Source of the DNA: Loigolactobacillus rennini DSM 20253
GTDB taxonomy: Bacteria > Bacillota > Bacilli > Lactobacillales > Lactobacillaceae
NCBI RefSeq assembly: GCF_001436505.1
Contig: NZ_AYYI01000023.1
Coordinates: 1-49,122 of the forward strand
DNA length: 49,122 nucleotides
Direction: 5' to 3'
The notes under the pieces: model-generated
The model's input: the letters and a program-made list of their open reading frames with translations, nothing else
Databases searched by the model: none
What the model was told of the DNA's origin: nothing
Program-made: the position numbers and the translations under genes
Shown: positions 37,240-46,973 of the stretch, piece after piece
Position numbering within the stretch: the stretch's first letter is position 1
Layout: every line of letters begins with the position of its first letter

Positions 37240-38579
37240 TAAAACCCCGCCTTTCGGTTCAGTTTTTTAATTTGGCAGCAGGCTTGTTGTAATGAACGGG
37301 TCACCCCAGCACAAATAAAGTCAACTTGACCAGTTGGGTGGGCTGCTTTTCTACCTACCCGACCAGCCATTTGCACCAATGCTGCAACGGAAAAAACAGG
37401 ATCCTCACTACCCAAGACGATCACATCTATCCCAGCAAATGTCACACCACGTTCTAAAATCGTGGTGGTGACTAAACAGTCTAATCGCTGTTGTCGCATC
37501 TGTTCTACTTTTTCTAAACGTGCTGGGTCGCTAGCGTGGACCGTTGCAAATTTGAGTTCAGGAAAAGTCTGGTGCAGTAATTTAGCTATGCTCGGTAATA
37601 GTGCAATCCGGGGCACAAATAACAAAAAATGTTGTTGCTGTTTCAATTTAACCGCTAACAGCTGCTTTAATAAAGGCGGCAAACTATTATGCAACAATTG
37701 CTTTTGCCAAGAAAAACATAGCCGAATTTTTGGTTGTGGTAAGGGATAGCCATGATAGCGTTTAGGTAAGTAACTCAAAGTTAGTTTGCCCAAACGCACT
37801 TGATATAATAACTGTTTACTGGGCGTTGCTGTTAGAAATAATCGCGCGCCATCAGTTTTTAAAGCCTGCTGGGTTGCAAAAGCTAATTGTGGATCTTGAG
37901 CGTAAGGAAATGCATCCACTTCATCGATCACTAAAATATCAAAGGCATGATAAAAACGTAACAATTGGTGCGTTGTACACAAGACAAATTGCGAATAATG
38001 ATATGGCTCAGTTTGTCGGCCGTGCAATAGCATAATGGTATGTTGTGAAAAAGCAGCTTGAAACCGAGGAAATAACTCTAAACAAACATCAACACGCGGG
38101 GAAGCCACCCCGATGCGTAAACCTTGTGCCAATGCCCAAGCCAGACCGGGGAAAAGCATTTCTGTTTTCCCAGCACCAGTGACTGCCCATAATAAATGAT
38201 CTTGCCGTTTACGAAAATTTGCTTTAATTTGCTGAGCAGCTGCTTGCTGATCATGAGTTAATTGTCCTTTCCAAGTCAGCGGTTGTTCAGAATGCGAAAA
38301 AACATTAGGTTCTGGTAAACTCACTAAATAATCATCAGAACAAATCCGGCCTAATAACAAACAAGCCGGGCAATAATAGCGGCCATCAGCTAATTGAACC
38401 TGTTGTTTTAGATGACGGGCCCGACAACGATTACAGTACACCCACCTTCCCTTAATCATCATTGCAGGTCGCCGCTTTAGATGTGGTATATTATTAGCAG
38501 TGGCAAGCATAGCTGGTGTGAACGTCTGTTGCCTGCCATACAAGTTTGTCTGATTGATATAACTCACCTCCACTACCAA
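37239..38579 (-). CDS. comFA: Competence DNA helicase ComFA
   Basis: ComFA is a DEAD-box-like ATPase that helps pull DNA into the cell. A zinc site (CNRCRARH, then CPACLL) is followed by Walker A AVTGAGKTE, the DEVD box in VIDEVDAFPY, TATPS and the motif VI QMAGRVGRK. The length of 446 residues is close to the family. The start is uncertain: the frame opens with TTG at 38579, but the only good Shine-Dalgarno (GGAGGTG) lies a few codons inside, and no ATG or GTG follows at the right distance. Transcription is divergent from yigZ, 45 bases away. Confidence 0.93.
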   Translation of the reverse strand: MVVEVSYINQTNLYGRQQTFTPAMLATANNIPHLKRRPAMMIKGRWVYCNRCRARHLKQQVQLADGRYYCPACLLLGRICSDDYLVSLPEPNVFSHSEQPLTWKGQLTHDQQAAAQQIKANFRKRQDHLLWAVTGAGKTEMLFPGLAWALAQGLRIGVASPRVDVCLELFPRFQAAFSQHTIMLLHGRQTEPYHYSQFVLCTTHQLLRFYHAFDILVIDEVDAFPYAQDPQLAFATQQALKTDGARLFLTATPSKQLLYQVRLGKLTLSYLPKRYHGYPLPQPKIRLCFSWQKQLLHNSLPPLLKQLLAVKLKQQQHFLLFVPRIALLPSIAKLLHQTFPELKFATVHASDPARLEKVEQMRQQRLDCLVTTTILERGVTFAGIDVIVLGSEDPVFSVAALVQMAGRVGRKAAHPTGQVDFICAGVTRSLQQACCQIKKLNRKAGF

Positions 38580-38624
38580 TAAAATACGTTAATTTAATCA
38601 TTATTTTTTAAGGAGGTTTCATTT

Positions 38625-39269
38625 TTGTTAACCCATTATTTAACTATCAAAACTAACGGTGAGCACGAATTGGAAATTAAAAAATCGCGTTTCATCTGTC
38701 AATTAGCACGAGTAGCTGATGAAACAAGTGCACAAAAATTTATTGCAGCGTGCAAAAAAAAGCACTACAAAGCAACACACAATTGTAGTGCTTATCTAAT
38801 TGGTGAACATGATGAATACCAACGGGCCCACGATGATGGCGAGCCTGTAGGTACCGCTGGTGTGCCAATGTTAGAAGTACTGCGCCGCGAACATCTGAAA
38901 AATGTGGTCGCTGTCACAACACGTTATTTTGGTGGCATTAAATTAGGTGCTGGCGGTTTGATTCGAGCTTACAGTAATTCCGTTAGCCAAGCACTGGCAC
39001 AAATTGGCTTGGTGGAAGGTAAGCTACAACAAACCTTGCTTGCCACAATCGACTATGCACAATTAGGTAAAGTCAATCATTATTTAGAAACCGAAAATAT
39101 TGCTATTATTGATACCACTTATTTAACTCAAGTCACATTAACCTTATCTATCGACCAAAATCGCTTAAAATCAGTGCAAACACAATTGACCGATTTGCTG
39201 GCAGGACAAGTGGCATTTAAACTAGGCGACAAAAGTTACCACGAAATAGCCTATCACCGGCCTAAGTAA
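38625..39269 (+). CDS. YigZ/IMPACT family protein
   Basis: The 214-residue protein belongs to the UPF0029 (YigZ, YvyE) family. The signature TRYFGGIKLGAGGLIRAYS is present, with HNCSAYLIG and the HDDGEPVGTAG segment upstream. A ferredoxin-like C-terminal domain follows (about residues 140-210). Relatives to eukaryotic IMPACT suggest contact with ribosomes or RNA, but the bacterial role is not established. The start is TTG at 38625 with AGGAGG 8 bases upstream. It is one of few plus-strand genes, divergent from comFA and convergent with tagO, only 4 bases apart. Confidence 0.92.
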   Translation: MLTHYLTIKTNGEHELEIKKSRFICQLARVADETSAQKFIAACKKKHYKATHNCSAYLIGEHDEYQRAHDDGEPVGTAGVPMLEVLRREHLKNVVAVTTRYFGGIKLGAGGLIRAYSNSVSQALAQIGLVEGKLQQTLLATIDYAQLGKVNHYLETENIAIIDTTYLTQVTLTLSIDQNRLKSVQTQLTDLLAGQVAFKLGDKSYHEIAYHRPK

Positions 39270-39273
39270 TTAG

Positions 39274-40344
39274 TTAGTGTTTCACTAATCGGCGGATTAT
39301 TTTTAATAAAGGTTGCCAGTGGGGTCCGACCAAACCGATCACCTCAATGAAAATTTCTAGACCAAACGCCGCCGCAATAATTAATAAAATAATTCCCCAT
39401 TTAGAAGAAAGTGGAAACAACAACGCAATTAAAGAAAAAATCAGCGCAATTCCATAAATCGTCAACACTGTTTGTCGCTGAGTCAGTCCCATGGCTAACA
39501 AACGATGGTGTAAATGGTGCTCATCTGCTTGTGCAATTGGTTTGTGGTTCAATAAACGCCGGATAATTGCAAAAAGTGTATCCGTTATTGGAACGCCTAA
39601 AATCATAACAGGAATGACTAGCGAAATGAATGTCACATTTTTTAAGCCTTCTAATGACAATACAGCAATCATAAAACCAATAAATAACGAACCTGTATCG
39701 CCTAAAAATAGACTTGCGGGATGAAAATTATGGGGCAAAAAGCCTAATAATGTTGCGACTAGTGTAAAAATCATGATGGGTACATCCACTTCAGGAACGA
39801 TCAAAAAGAACCAAGCGATCACTCCCATGGTAAACAGTGCGATAATGGATACGCCAGTTGCTAAACCATCTAACCCGTCGATCAAATTAACCGCATTAGT
39901 AATCGCTAAAATCCAGATTAAGGTTACCGGCAAGCTCCAATGACCAAAATCAAATTGTCCCACAAAAGGAATCGAAATATTGGTCATTCGGATACCTGCC
40001 ACATAATAAATGACTAATGCTGCTAACAAAATGCCGAGTAACTTTTGTTTAGGACTTAATTCTAAAATATCGTCTAAGATGCCAGTGATCACGATGATAC
40101 ACTCGCCTAGAAAAATACTATATAACATCATCGTGGGAAATTGGTCACGGAGTAGAACAAAGGTCGCAAATGTAAAGACAATAAAAATACCTAAACCGCC
40201 CATTGACGGTACTGGTTTTTTATTGACCCGCCGTGCATTAGGTTTATCCACCGCCCCCATTTTAATGGCAAGTCGACGGATAAAGGGTGTAATGACAGCA
40301 GAAAGCACCATGGTCAAACTAAACATGACAATTATTCTAAACAT
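39274..40344 (-). CDS. tagO: Undecaprenyl-phosphate N-acetylglucosaminyl-1-phosphate transferase (TagO-like)
   Basis: The enzyme transfers GlcNAc-1-phosphate from UDP-GlcNAc to undecaprenyl phosphate, the first step of wall teichoic acid and some polysaccharides. About ten membrane segments are visible. The MraY/WecA-type motifs are intact: NAVNLIDGLDGLATG with the catalytic aspartates, FLGDTGSLFIGF, and the later DEHHLHHRLL. Length 356 is typical. Its last codons and stop are part of a short inverted repeat shared with the convergent yigZ end. Confidence 0.95.
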   Translation of the reverse strand: MFRIIVMFSLTMVLSAVITPFIRRLAIKMGAVDKPNARRVNKKPVPSMGGLGIFIVFTFATFVLLRDQFPTMMLYSIFLGECIIVITGILDDILELSPKQKLLGILLAALVIYYVAGIRMTNISIPFVGQFDFGHWSLPVTLIWILAITNAVNLIDGLDGLATGVSIIALFTMGVIAWFFLIVPEVDVPIMIFTLVATLLGFLPHNFHPASLFLGDTGSLFIGFMIAVLSLEGLKNVTFISLVIPVMILGVPITDTLFAIIRRLLNHKPIAQADEHHLHHRLLAMGLTQRQTVLTIYGIALIFSLIALLFPLSSKWGIILLIIAAAFGLEIFIEVIGLVGPHWQPLLKIIRRLVKH

Positions 40345-40440
40345 TGCGTTAAACCCACTTTCAACTGTTTTCCTTATGCCCCGTATTATACAAAGTCACC
40401 ATTAGAAACACAACTCACCTTTAACTCAAGAAAATAAAAC

Positions 40441-40493
40441 AAGCGTTCTGCACGCTAGTCACTAAAAGCTTTTAGTAGACGTGCAAAACGCTT
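40441..40493 (-). terminator. Terminator of rny
   Basis: AAGCGTTCTGCACG (40441-40454) pairs with CGTGCAAAACGCTT (40480-40493), and an inner perfect ACTAAAAG/CTTTTAGT hairpin tops the stem. Confidence 0.88.
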
Positions 40494-40499
40494 ATTTTT

Positions 40500-42062
40500 T
40501 TATTTAGCATATTCAATCGTACGGGTTTCGCGAATAACCGTTACCTTAATGTGACCTGGATATTCTAACTCATCTTCAATTCGCTTACGAATATCATGGG
40601 CCAAAGTAACAGCTTGTAAATCATTAATCTCTTCAGGTTTAACCATAACACGAACTTCACGACCTGCCTGAATGGCGTAACTTTTTTTAACACCTTTGAA
40701 ATCATTTGTAATGGCTTCAAGTTTTTCAAGCCGGTGAATGTAATTTTCTAACGATTCCGAACGTGCACCTGGTCGAGCAGCCGAAATCGCATCCCCGGCT
40801 GCAACTAACACTGCAATAATTGAAGTTGGTTCTACGTCGCCGTGATGGGACGCAATTGCATTAATGACAACTTCGTTTTCATGATATTTCCGGGCAATTT
40901 CAACACCAATTTCAACGTGCGAACCAGAAACCTCATGATCTAAGGCTTTACCAATATCGTGTAATAATCCTGCGCGTTTCGCTAATGTAACATCCTCACC
41001 TAATTCTGCTGCCAAAGCACCTACTAATTTAGCGACTTCAAGCGAGTGGTTTAAAACATTTTGACCATAACTTGTTCTAAAGTGCAACCGACCTAAAATT
41101 TTAATTAAATCAGGGTGCATGTTGTGAATTCCAACATCAAAAATGGCCTGTTCACCAATTTGCCGAATACGTTCATCCATTTCTTTACGTGATTTTTCAA
41201 CCATTTCTTCAATTCGAGCAGGATGAATCCGGCCATCTTGGATTAATTTTTCTAACGCCATTCGCGCAATTTCACGCCGCACTGGGTCAAAGCCGCTTAA
41301 AATAACGGCTTCTGGCGTATCATCAATGATCAAATCAATCCCAGTCAACGTCTCTAGCGTCCGAATATTACGGCCTTCACGACCGATAATTCGACCTTTC
41401 ATATCATCATTAGGTAGGTTAACTACCGAAACTGTCGTTTCCGCAACTGCGTCAGCAGCGCTACGCTGGATAGCGTAGGCAATCAGGCTTTTTGCAGTTC
41501 GGTCAGCTGTTTCTTTAGCGTCTGCTTCACTTTCTTTAATTAACACGGCGCGTTCTTCAGCCAAATCTGACTTAGTCTGCGAAATAATAATTTTCCGTGC
41601 TTCATCTTGAGATAAAGCAGCAACACGTTCTAATTCAGTTTGCTGCTTTTCAATTAGTGAGGATACTTTTTTCTGCTTTTCATCAATGAGTTGTTGTCTG
41701 CTAGTCAGTGTATTTTCGTGTTTTTCTAAGAGTCGTTCTTTTTTGTCCAACGTATTATCCTTGCGGTCAAGTGTTTCTTCACGTTGTAAAACGCGATGCT
41801 CTTGTCGTTGCACTTCACTGCGTCGCTCTTTTAACTCATTTTCAATCTCAGTCCGATAACGATGATTTTCATCTTTTGCTTCTAAAAGTGCTTCTTTTTT
41901 CTGCGTTTCAGCTTCTTTTTTTGCATCAGCGATGATGCTATCGGCGGTACTATGTGCTAAAGCCAATTGCTTTTCATGTACAGCTTTACGCACAACGTAG
42001 CCTAAGATTAAACCGACAACTAACATGATGACTGCGAGGATTATTGCGATAGATAGACTCAT
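40500..42062 (-). CDS. rny: Ribonuclease Y
   Basis: RNase Y is the membrane-anchored endonuclease that starts mRNA decay in many Firmicutes. The 520-residue protein has an N-terminal membrane helix (residues 3-25), a long coiled coil (about 30-200), a KH domain ([20 protein letters not shown]) and an HD domain with HSLEVAKL and [12 protein letters not shown]. The start follows GCGGAGGTGAAG. A strong promoter lies about 85 bases upstream. It is separated from recA by a 546-base gap. Confidence 0.98.
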   Translation of the reverse strand: MSLSIAIILAVIMLVVGLILGYVVRKAVHEKQLALAHSTADSIIADAKKEAETQKKEALLEAKDENHRYRTEIENELKERRSEVQRQEHRVLQREETLDRKDNTLDKKERLLEKHENTLTSRQQLIDEKQKKVSSLIEKQQTELERVAALSQDEARKIIISQTKSDLAEERAVLIKESEADAKETADRTAKSLIAYAIQRSAADAVAETTVSVVNLPNDDMKGRIIGREGRNIRTLETLTGIDLIIDDTPEAVILSGFDPVRREIARMALEKLIQDGRIHPARIEEMVEKSRKEMDERIRQIGEQAIFDVGIHNMHPDLIKILGRLHFRTSYGQNVLNHSLEVAKLVGALAAELGEDVTLAKRAGLLHDIGKALDHEVSGSHVEIGVEIARKYHENEVVINAIASHHGDVEPTSIIAVLVAAGDAISAARPGARSESLENYIHRLEKLEAITNDFKGVKKSYAIQAGREVRVMVKPEEINDLQAVTLAHDIRKRIEDELEYPGHIKVTVIRETRTIEYAK

Positions 42063-42146
42063 ATCTTCACCTCCGCATCATCAAACGATTATATTGTTCA
42101 ATCGTATAAATTAAGATGTTATTATTTGATTATTTACACACTGTTT

Positions 42147-42175
42147 ATTTTATAGTTGCAAACTGTGACTGTCAA
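42147..42175 (-). promoter_or_regulatory. Promoter of rny
   Basis: Minus strand TTGACA (42170-42175), a 17-base spacer and TAAAAT (42147-42152) form a near-consensus sigma-A promoter. Confidence 0.78.
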
Positions 42176-42488
42176 CAGCAATTCGGCTCTGTGCTTTAGC
42201 AACACAGTCAGTAATAACGGTTTAAATGCTTTAATCAGTGAATTAGCCACCAAATAATTATTTAAATAAAAAATAATCAACGCTTAAAATAATGCAACTT
42301 CGCATCACAAGAAACGGTAATGTAAGCCACATAGTAGCACAACAACTAACAAAGTGGTGTCATCAAGCAGTTAGCTATTGCAGCGCCCAAATCAACGAAT
42401 GAGTCACATGGCATGTTTGGTGAACTAAAACTAAGCATAAACAATTGTCTGATAGCACCTATTTTAGAATCATAGGTATAATTAAAAT
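42176..42488. other. Noncoding gap between recA and rny
   Basis: I see no gene in this stretch. An inverted repeat ACCTAT-N9-ATAGGT lies near 42458-42478 beside a TATAAT-like sequence, but no complete promoter can be built on it. A weak open frame crossing 42346-42567 has no coding character. Confidence 0.4.
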
Positions 42489-42525
42489 GGGGCTGTGGCA
42501 AAAAGATTACTTTTGTCACAGCCCC
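42489..42525. repeat. Dispersed GGGCTG-type hairpin, copy after recA
   Basis: GGGGCTGTGGCAAAA (42489-42503) pairs with TTTTGTCACAGCCCC (42511-42525). It is the cleanest copy of the hairpin also found at 10454, 12623 and 45144. Confidence 0.8.
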
Positions 42526-42572
42526 GTATATTAATGACTGATGAACAATCAGCCCATTAAGACACACTTTTC

Positions 42573-42602
42573 AGCTAATCAATTCATTAAAAACGATTAG
42601 CT
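42573..42602 (-). terminator. Hairpin directly after recA
   Basis: AGCTAATC (42573-42580) pairs with GATTAGCT (42595-42602) just after the recA stop. No strong T run follows, so termination may depend on this and the GGGCTG hairpin together. Confidence 0.55.
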
Positions 42603-42608
42603 TTAAAA

Positions 42609-43688
42609 TTATTTACTACCGGTTTTCTTTTTAGCATCCGTCTTTGTTGACTTCTTAGTATCAGCTTTTTCTTTGTCCTTTTCTTCTTCTAGCGCAGGTT
42701 CTGCAATGCCATAAGCTTTCCGAACTTTTTGCTTAATTTCTACCATTGTATCAGGGTGGTCAGCTAAATACTTCTTAGCATTTTCACGTCCCTGACCAAT
42801 CCGTTCTTCACCATAAGCATACCAAGAACCACTTTTATCAATAATGTCCTTATCAACGGCCATATCAACCAGTTCACCAGTTTGTGAAATGCCCTTGCCG
42901 TACATAATGTCGACTAGTGCAAGTTTAAATGGCGGTGCAACCTTATTCTTAACCACTTTAATTTTAACCCGGTTACCAATAATGTTTGTTCCATCTTTGA
43001 TTTGTTCAGCCCGCCGAACTTCTAGCCGAACAGTTGCATAGAACTTAAGCGCCCGGCCACCAGGAGTCGTTTCCGGATTACCAAACATAATCCCAACTTT
43101 CTCCCGAATTTGATTAATAAAAATCGCAATGGTTTTGGTTTTATTAATTGTACCAGAAAGCTTACGCAGTGCTTGTGACATCAACCGTGCTTGCAAACCA
43201 ACGTGAGCATCACCCATTTCCCCTTCGATTTCAGCACGTGGAACCAAAGCGGCAACTGAGTCAACAACAACCAAGTCAATTGCACCACTAGAAACCAAGG
43301 CATCAGCAATTTCTAATCCTTGTTCACCAGTATCAGGCTGCGATAAAAGCAAATCTTCGATGTTAACGCCAAGATTGGCCGCATATTGCGGATCCATAGC
43401 GTTTTCAGCATCAATATAAGCAGCTGTCCCACCTTCTTTTTGGACTTCAGCCACAGCGTGTAGCGCAACCGTTGTTTTACCAGAGCTTTCTGGTCCATAG
43501 ACTTCAACAATCCGGCCCCGTGGATAGCCGCCAACGCCTAGCGCTTCGTCAAGGGCTAATGAACCTGAAGAAATCGTTGAAATTTTTGTATCCGCCTTTT
43601 CACCAAGACGCATCACCGCGCCTTTGCCAAAATTCTTTTCAATTCTCTTTAATGCATTATCTAATGCAGCTTTACGTTCATCAGCCAA
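42609..43688 (-). CDS. recA: Recombinase RecA
   Basis: RecA forms filaments on single-stranded DNA, drives strand exchange and triggers LexA cleavage. Walker A GPESSGKT is at about residues 65-72, and the ATP/DNA loops ([30 protein letters not shown]) are intact. The C-terminal tail (about 330-359) is rich in lysine and acidic residues. The start is TTG at 43688 with AGGAGG 7 bases upstream. I found no SOS box in the 130 bases before it. It follows cinA, the conserved competence-linked order. Confidence 0.99.
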   Translation of the reverse strand: MADERKAALDNALKRIEKNFGKGAVMRLGEKADTKISTISSGSLALDEALGVGGYPRGRIVEVYGPESSGKTTVALHAVAEVQKEGGTAAYIDAENAMDPQYAANLGVNIEDLLLSQPDTGEQGLEIADALVSSGAIDLVVVDSVAALVPRAEIEGEMGDAHVGLQARLMSQALRKLSGTINKTKTIAIFINQIREKVGIMFGNPETTPGGRALKFYATVRLEVRRAEQIKDGTNIIGNRVKIKVVKNKVAPPFKLALVDIMYGKGISQTGELVDMAVDKDIIDKSGSWYAYGEERIGQGRENAKKYLADHPDTMVEIKQKVRKAYGIAEPALEEEKDKEKADTKKSTKTDAKKKTGSK

Positions 43689-43820
43689 GTGAGAACCTCC
43701 TTAAATTATCACGTTATCTCATCAATAGTTAGCGTGAACAACTTGCCTCTTGCAATTGTTCCACCGTCAATCATACCGAATCGCCCTCTAAAAAGCAAGC
43801 AAAAAGTGAACAAACGTTCC

Positions 43821-45071
43821 CTATTTTTGATCAGCTTGCAATTGATGGTAGACCAAATCGAAACCAGTTAATGCACTTTGTTGCCGAATTAGATTCCGCG
43901 AGCGTGAGAAATTAAATTGGCGGGCAAAAGGCTTTTGATCACGGTAAGCAATCCCAATATAGACTGTCCCAGCTGGCTGGCCTTCTAGTGTGTCTGGTCC
44001 AGCAACACCAGTAAACGCTACGCCAATATCAGTTTTTTGCAATTTCTTTGCTTGTTGCGCCATTGCAATGGCGGTTGCTTCACTAACCACACCGTGCTGC
44101 TGCAAGTATGCCGGATCAATTTCTAATAAATGTGCTTTTTCAGCTAATGAATAAGTCACATAACCGCCTGAAAAAACAGCTGAAGCACCACTAACATTAC
44201 CTATCATACTTTGAAACATACCGGCAGTTAAACTCTCTGCTGCAGTAATCGTTAAGCCACGTTTTGCCAAGAGTCCAACCACTACTTTTTCTAGTGAATT
44301 ATGTTCGCCGTAACCATAAAAATAAGCGCCCACACGTTGTTGTACCTGATTTTCCAAGTGATCTAACATCTGCTTGGCCTGTGTTTGTTCATTTGCTTCA
44401 GCGGTTAATCTAATTGTCACTTCATTGGCCTTAGCATAAGGAGCAATAGTAGGGTTGGTTTGCTGATCAATTAAATCTGCTAATTTGGTGACTAAAGCTG
44501 ACTCACCAATACCATGAAAACGCAAGACGCGTGACGTCAAAACGTTGGCCTGGTGATATTTTTTTGCTAAAAGCGGCCGTGCTGAATCAATGAACATCGC
44601 CTCCAATTCACTTGGTGGCCCCGGTAAAAGCATATAAGTGCGCGTATCTGCTTGATATAACGCACCTACTGCCATTCCCACTGGATTATTCAACGGTGTG
44701 CTATTAGCTGGCAACATTGCCTGTAATCGATTATTTTGCGTCATTGGCCGTTGTGTACGCTTGTAATAAGCTTCAATGTGTGCCATTGCTGGTTGATCAA
44801 CTACCAATGGTTCCTTTAAATATGCCGCTAAAGTTTGCTTGGTTAAATCATCTTTAGTCGGTCCTAGGCCTCCTGTCAGGATAATTAAATCACTGCGACT
44901 ATCTGCCAGCTTAATCGCTGCCGTTAAGCGTTTTGCATTATCCCCCACTACTGATTGATAATAAACATCAATTCCTAAATCTGCCAATTCATGTGCAACA
45001 AACGGCGTTGTGGTATTGGTAATTTCACCCAACAAAATTTCAGTTCCAACTGCAATAATCTCTGCTCGCAT
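43821..45071 (-). CDS. cinA: CinA family protein (competence/damage-inducible)
   Basis: The N-terminal molybdopterin-binding-like domain (about 1-170, with GTEILLGEITNTT and GGLGPTKDD) is joined to a C-terminal CinA domain (about 255-410, with TAAESLTAGM and VAGPDTLEGQPAGTVYIGI). The C-terminal part is known as nicotinamide mononucleotide deamidase; the N-terminal part may hydrolyse ADP-ribose. At 416 residues it is full length. It lies between pgsA and recA on the same strand, as in streptococci and bacilli where it is expressed with recA during competence. Confidence 0.97.
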   Translation of the reverse strand: MRAEIIAVGTEILLGEITNTTTPFVAHELADLGIDVYYQSVVGDNAKRLTAAIKLADSRSDLIILTGGLGPTKDDLTKQTLAAYLKEPLVVDQPAMAHIEAYYKRTQRPMTQNNRLQAMLPANSTPLNNPVGMAVGALYQADTRTYMLLPGPPSELEAMFIDSARPLLAKKYHQANVLTSRVLRFHGIGESALVTKLADLIDQQTNPTIAPYAKANEVTIRLTAEANEQTQAKQMLDHLENQVQQRVGAYFYGYGEHNSLEKVVVGLLAKRGLTITAAESLTAGMFQSMIGNVSGASAVFSGGYVTYSLAEKAHLLEIDPAYLQQHGVVSEATAIAMAQQAKKLQKTDIGVAFTGVAGPDTLEGQPAGTVYIGIAYRDQKPFARQFNFSRSRNLIRQQSALTGFDLVYHQLQADQK

Positions 45072-45143
45072 TTTTTTGCCTCCAATATTAAATTACGCAA
45101 AGTCTTCATCATAACTTCAGCTAATGTTTTTTTAACAAAAAAA

Positions 45144-45175
45144 GGGCTGCAACATAAATAATTATGTGACAACCC
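45144..45175. repeat. Dispersed GGGCTG-type hairpin, copy between pgsA and cinA
   Basis: GGGCTG-CAACATAA pairs imperfectly with TTATGTGA-CAACCC, with an A-rich left flank that gives a T run on the minus strand. It probably terminates or attenuates the pgsA transcript before cinA. Confidence 0.6.
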
Positions 45176-45249
45176 ATTTTCACCACCTAGCACACTGCCA
45201 AACAATTTGATCTTAAATCAATTGCTACAACTCACACTTTTCATTACAA

Positions 45250-45837
45250 TTATTTGAATGAATCAGCGAAAACGTGCCGGCTGTGAACAAAATAATCAAT
45301 TCCTGAATAAACTGTGAAAAATAAACAAATGTACAACAAAGTTAACCCCATTGGAAAATGAATGTTGTTGAAGAAAACATTATTTAAAAACAAAAAGATA
45401 ATGGCTAACATTTGCGTTGTTGTTTTAATCTTACCTGGCATTGCCGCTGCCATCACCACATGTTCGTCGCTTTCTGCCAGTAATAACCGTAAACCAGTAA
45501 TAGCTAATTCACGGCAGACAATGATTGCGATAACCCAAGATGGTGCCTTGTTCATCCCCACTAAAATAATAAACGCGGTCATCACTAACATCTTATCTGC
45601 TAAAGGATCTGCAAACTTACCAAAATTAGTGACTAAATGTTGGCCACGAGCAATTTTACCATCAATTAAGTCCGTAATCGATGCCGCTGCAAAAATAATG
45701 GTGCCAATAATTTGGGTCCAAGGAATAATCGTACCAGCAACATTAGCACTTCCCCAATTCCATGGTACTAAAACAACCAACATAAATAATGGAATCATAA
45801 AAATACGGATTAACGTTAAGCGATTAGGTACATTCAT
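45250..45837 (-). CDS. pgsA: CDP-diacylglycerol-glycerol-3-phosphate 3-phosphatidyltransferase
   Basis: PgsA makes phosphatidylglycerol phosphate, the committed step to phosphatidylglycerol, which is also the donor for Lgt. The CDP-alcohol phosphotransferase motif (ITDLIDGKIARGQHLVTNFG followed by KFADPLADK) has the required four aspartates. About five membrane segments are visible. Length 195 is typical. It is part of the conserved run ymfH-ymfI-rodZ-pgsA-cinA-recA. Confidence 0.97.
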   Translation of the reverse strand: MNVPNRLTLIRIFMIPLFMLVVLVPWNWGSANVAGTIIPWTQIIGTIIFAAASITDLIDGKIARGQHLVTNFGKFADPLADKMLVMTAFIILVGMNKAPSWVIAIIVCRELAITGLRLLLAESDEHVVMAAAMPGKIKTTTQMLAIIFLFLNNVFFNNIHFPMGLTLLYICLFFTVYSGIDYFVHSRHVFADSFK

Positions 45838-45932
45838 TAAACATTCTCCTCTGCATCAGAACAGCCAGCTGTGAACCTCACATTCACATCATTGATGAAC
45901 GTTAAAAGCCATCCAGCTGAACTCATTCTATT

Positions 45933-46859
45933 TTATTCGCTAGCTTGACTGCTGCTTTCACTACTACTATCTTCTGCAGATGCTGCTGTGCTAATATTTA
46001 CCGTAATTTGTTTAACAAAACCGCCTTTATTATCTGGATCGAGGTTGAAATCTTTACCATTTAATTTAGCTTTGGTATTTTGTGCATTACCAGTTTTGAC
46101 AATAAACGACGTGGTCCCAGTTGGCATGGTAATCGTCTGTTCAGCACTCTTTAATGTCCCTTGCCAGATTTGGGTACCGCCAGCAGTGACTGAAACCCAT
46201 GCTGTTTTTGCATCATCAGCGTGCAAGACTAACGTATTCTTTTCTGGTGCATTAGTGTAGTTAAATGATGCTGCTGTACTGCTGCTAGATTCTAACTTAA
46301 GCGTTGGCTTTTTAGTTTCTTCTTTTTTACTAGAAGTTTCTTTAGCAGATGAAGAAGCAGCTTGGGAATGCTTTGCCTTATTACTAGAAGATTCTGAAGA
46401 AACTGTTACTGACGAACTTTCTTGAATGACACTTTTGTTTCGGTCCCGATTACCGATGGCAAAAGCATAGATGACACCGACAATAATCACCACTACTGCC
46501 ACAATAATAATTGTCGGCAAGTACCGGTTAAAACGAGACCACCCGGAATTATGATTATGTGTCCGGGTCCGCGAAGTTGGTTTGTCTGCTTCTTTATCCG
46601 GTGCGATATGTTCCGGTGGCTGCGGTTGCGGGATCGCATCGTTAAACTCAGCCAGTAGTTTTTCACTATCTAAACCTACAGTTTCTGCATACTGCTTAAC
46701 AAATGCCCGAACATAGAAATCACCAGGCAACGCGTCAAAGTTGCCTTCTTCAATTGCAATCAAATAACGTTTTTGAATTTTGGTAATCTGCTGCAGATCG
46801 TCTAATGTATACCCCTTATCAATCCGCGCATCACGTAGTTTTTGTCCTATTTCACTCAT
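45933..46859 (-). CDS. RodZ-like helix-turn-helix membrane protein (YmfM)
   Basis: The 308-residue protein has an N-terminal helix-turn-helix (IGQKLRDARIDKGYTLDDLQ, then YVRAFVKQYAE), a membrane helix at about 113-135, a serine-rich linker (about 145-195), and a DUF4115 domain outside the membrane (VSVTAGGTQIWQGTLKSAEQ). This is the architecture of RodZ, which ties MreB to the wall synthesis machinery. The serine-rich linker is long and low in complexity. It lies just before pgsA, as in Bacillus (ymfM-pgsA). Confidence 0.92.
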   Translation of the reverse strand: MSEIGQKLRDARIDKGYTLDDLQQITKIQKRYLIAIEEGNFDALPGDFYVRAFVKQYAETVGLDSEKLLAEFNDAIPQPQPPEHIAPDKEADKPTSRTRTHNHNSGWSRFNRYLPTIIIVAVVVIIVGVIYAFAIGNRDRNKSVIQESSSVTVSSESSSNKAKHSQAASSSAKETSSKKEETKKPTLKLESSSSTAASFNYTNAPEKNTLVLHADDAKTAWVSVTAGGTQIWQGTLKSAEQTITMPTGTTSFIVKTGNAQNTKAKLNGKDFNLDPDNKGGFVKQITVNISTAASAEDSSSESSSQASE

Positions 46860-46973
46860 TGATTCTTTTCCACCTATAATCTTTTATCGAATTTAGTTTT
46901 AGTATAGCATAGAAAAATAAATCTTTTCACTATGATTTTCTTGCCATGATCGAATTTAAGCAATTCTTAGGCA

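Noticed and set aside
42346-42567. 73-codon open frame in the recA-rny gap
   Set aside because: It covers the GGGCTG hairpin, has no ribosome binding site and shows no recognisable family.
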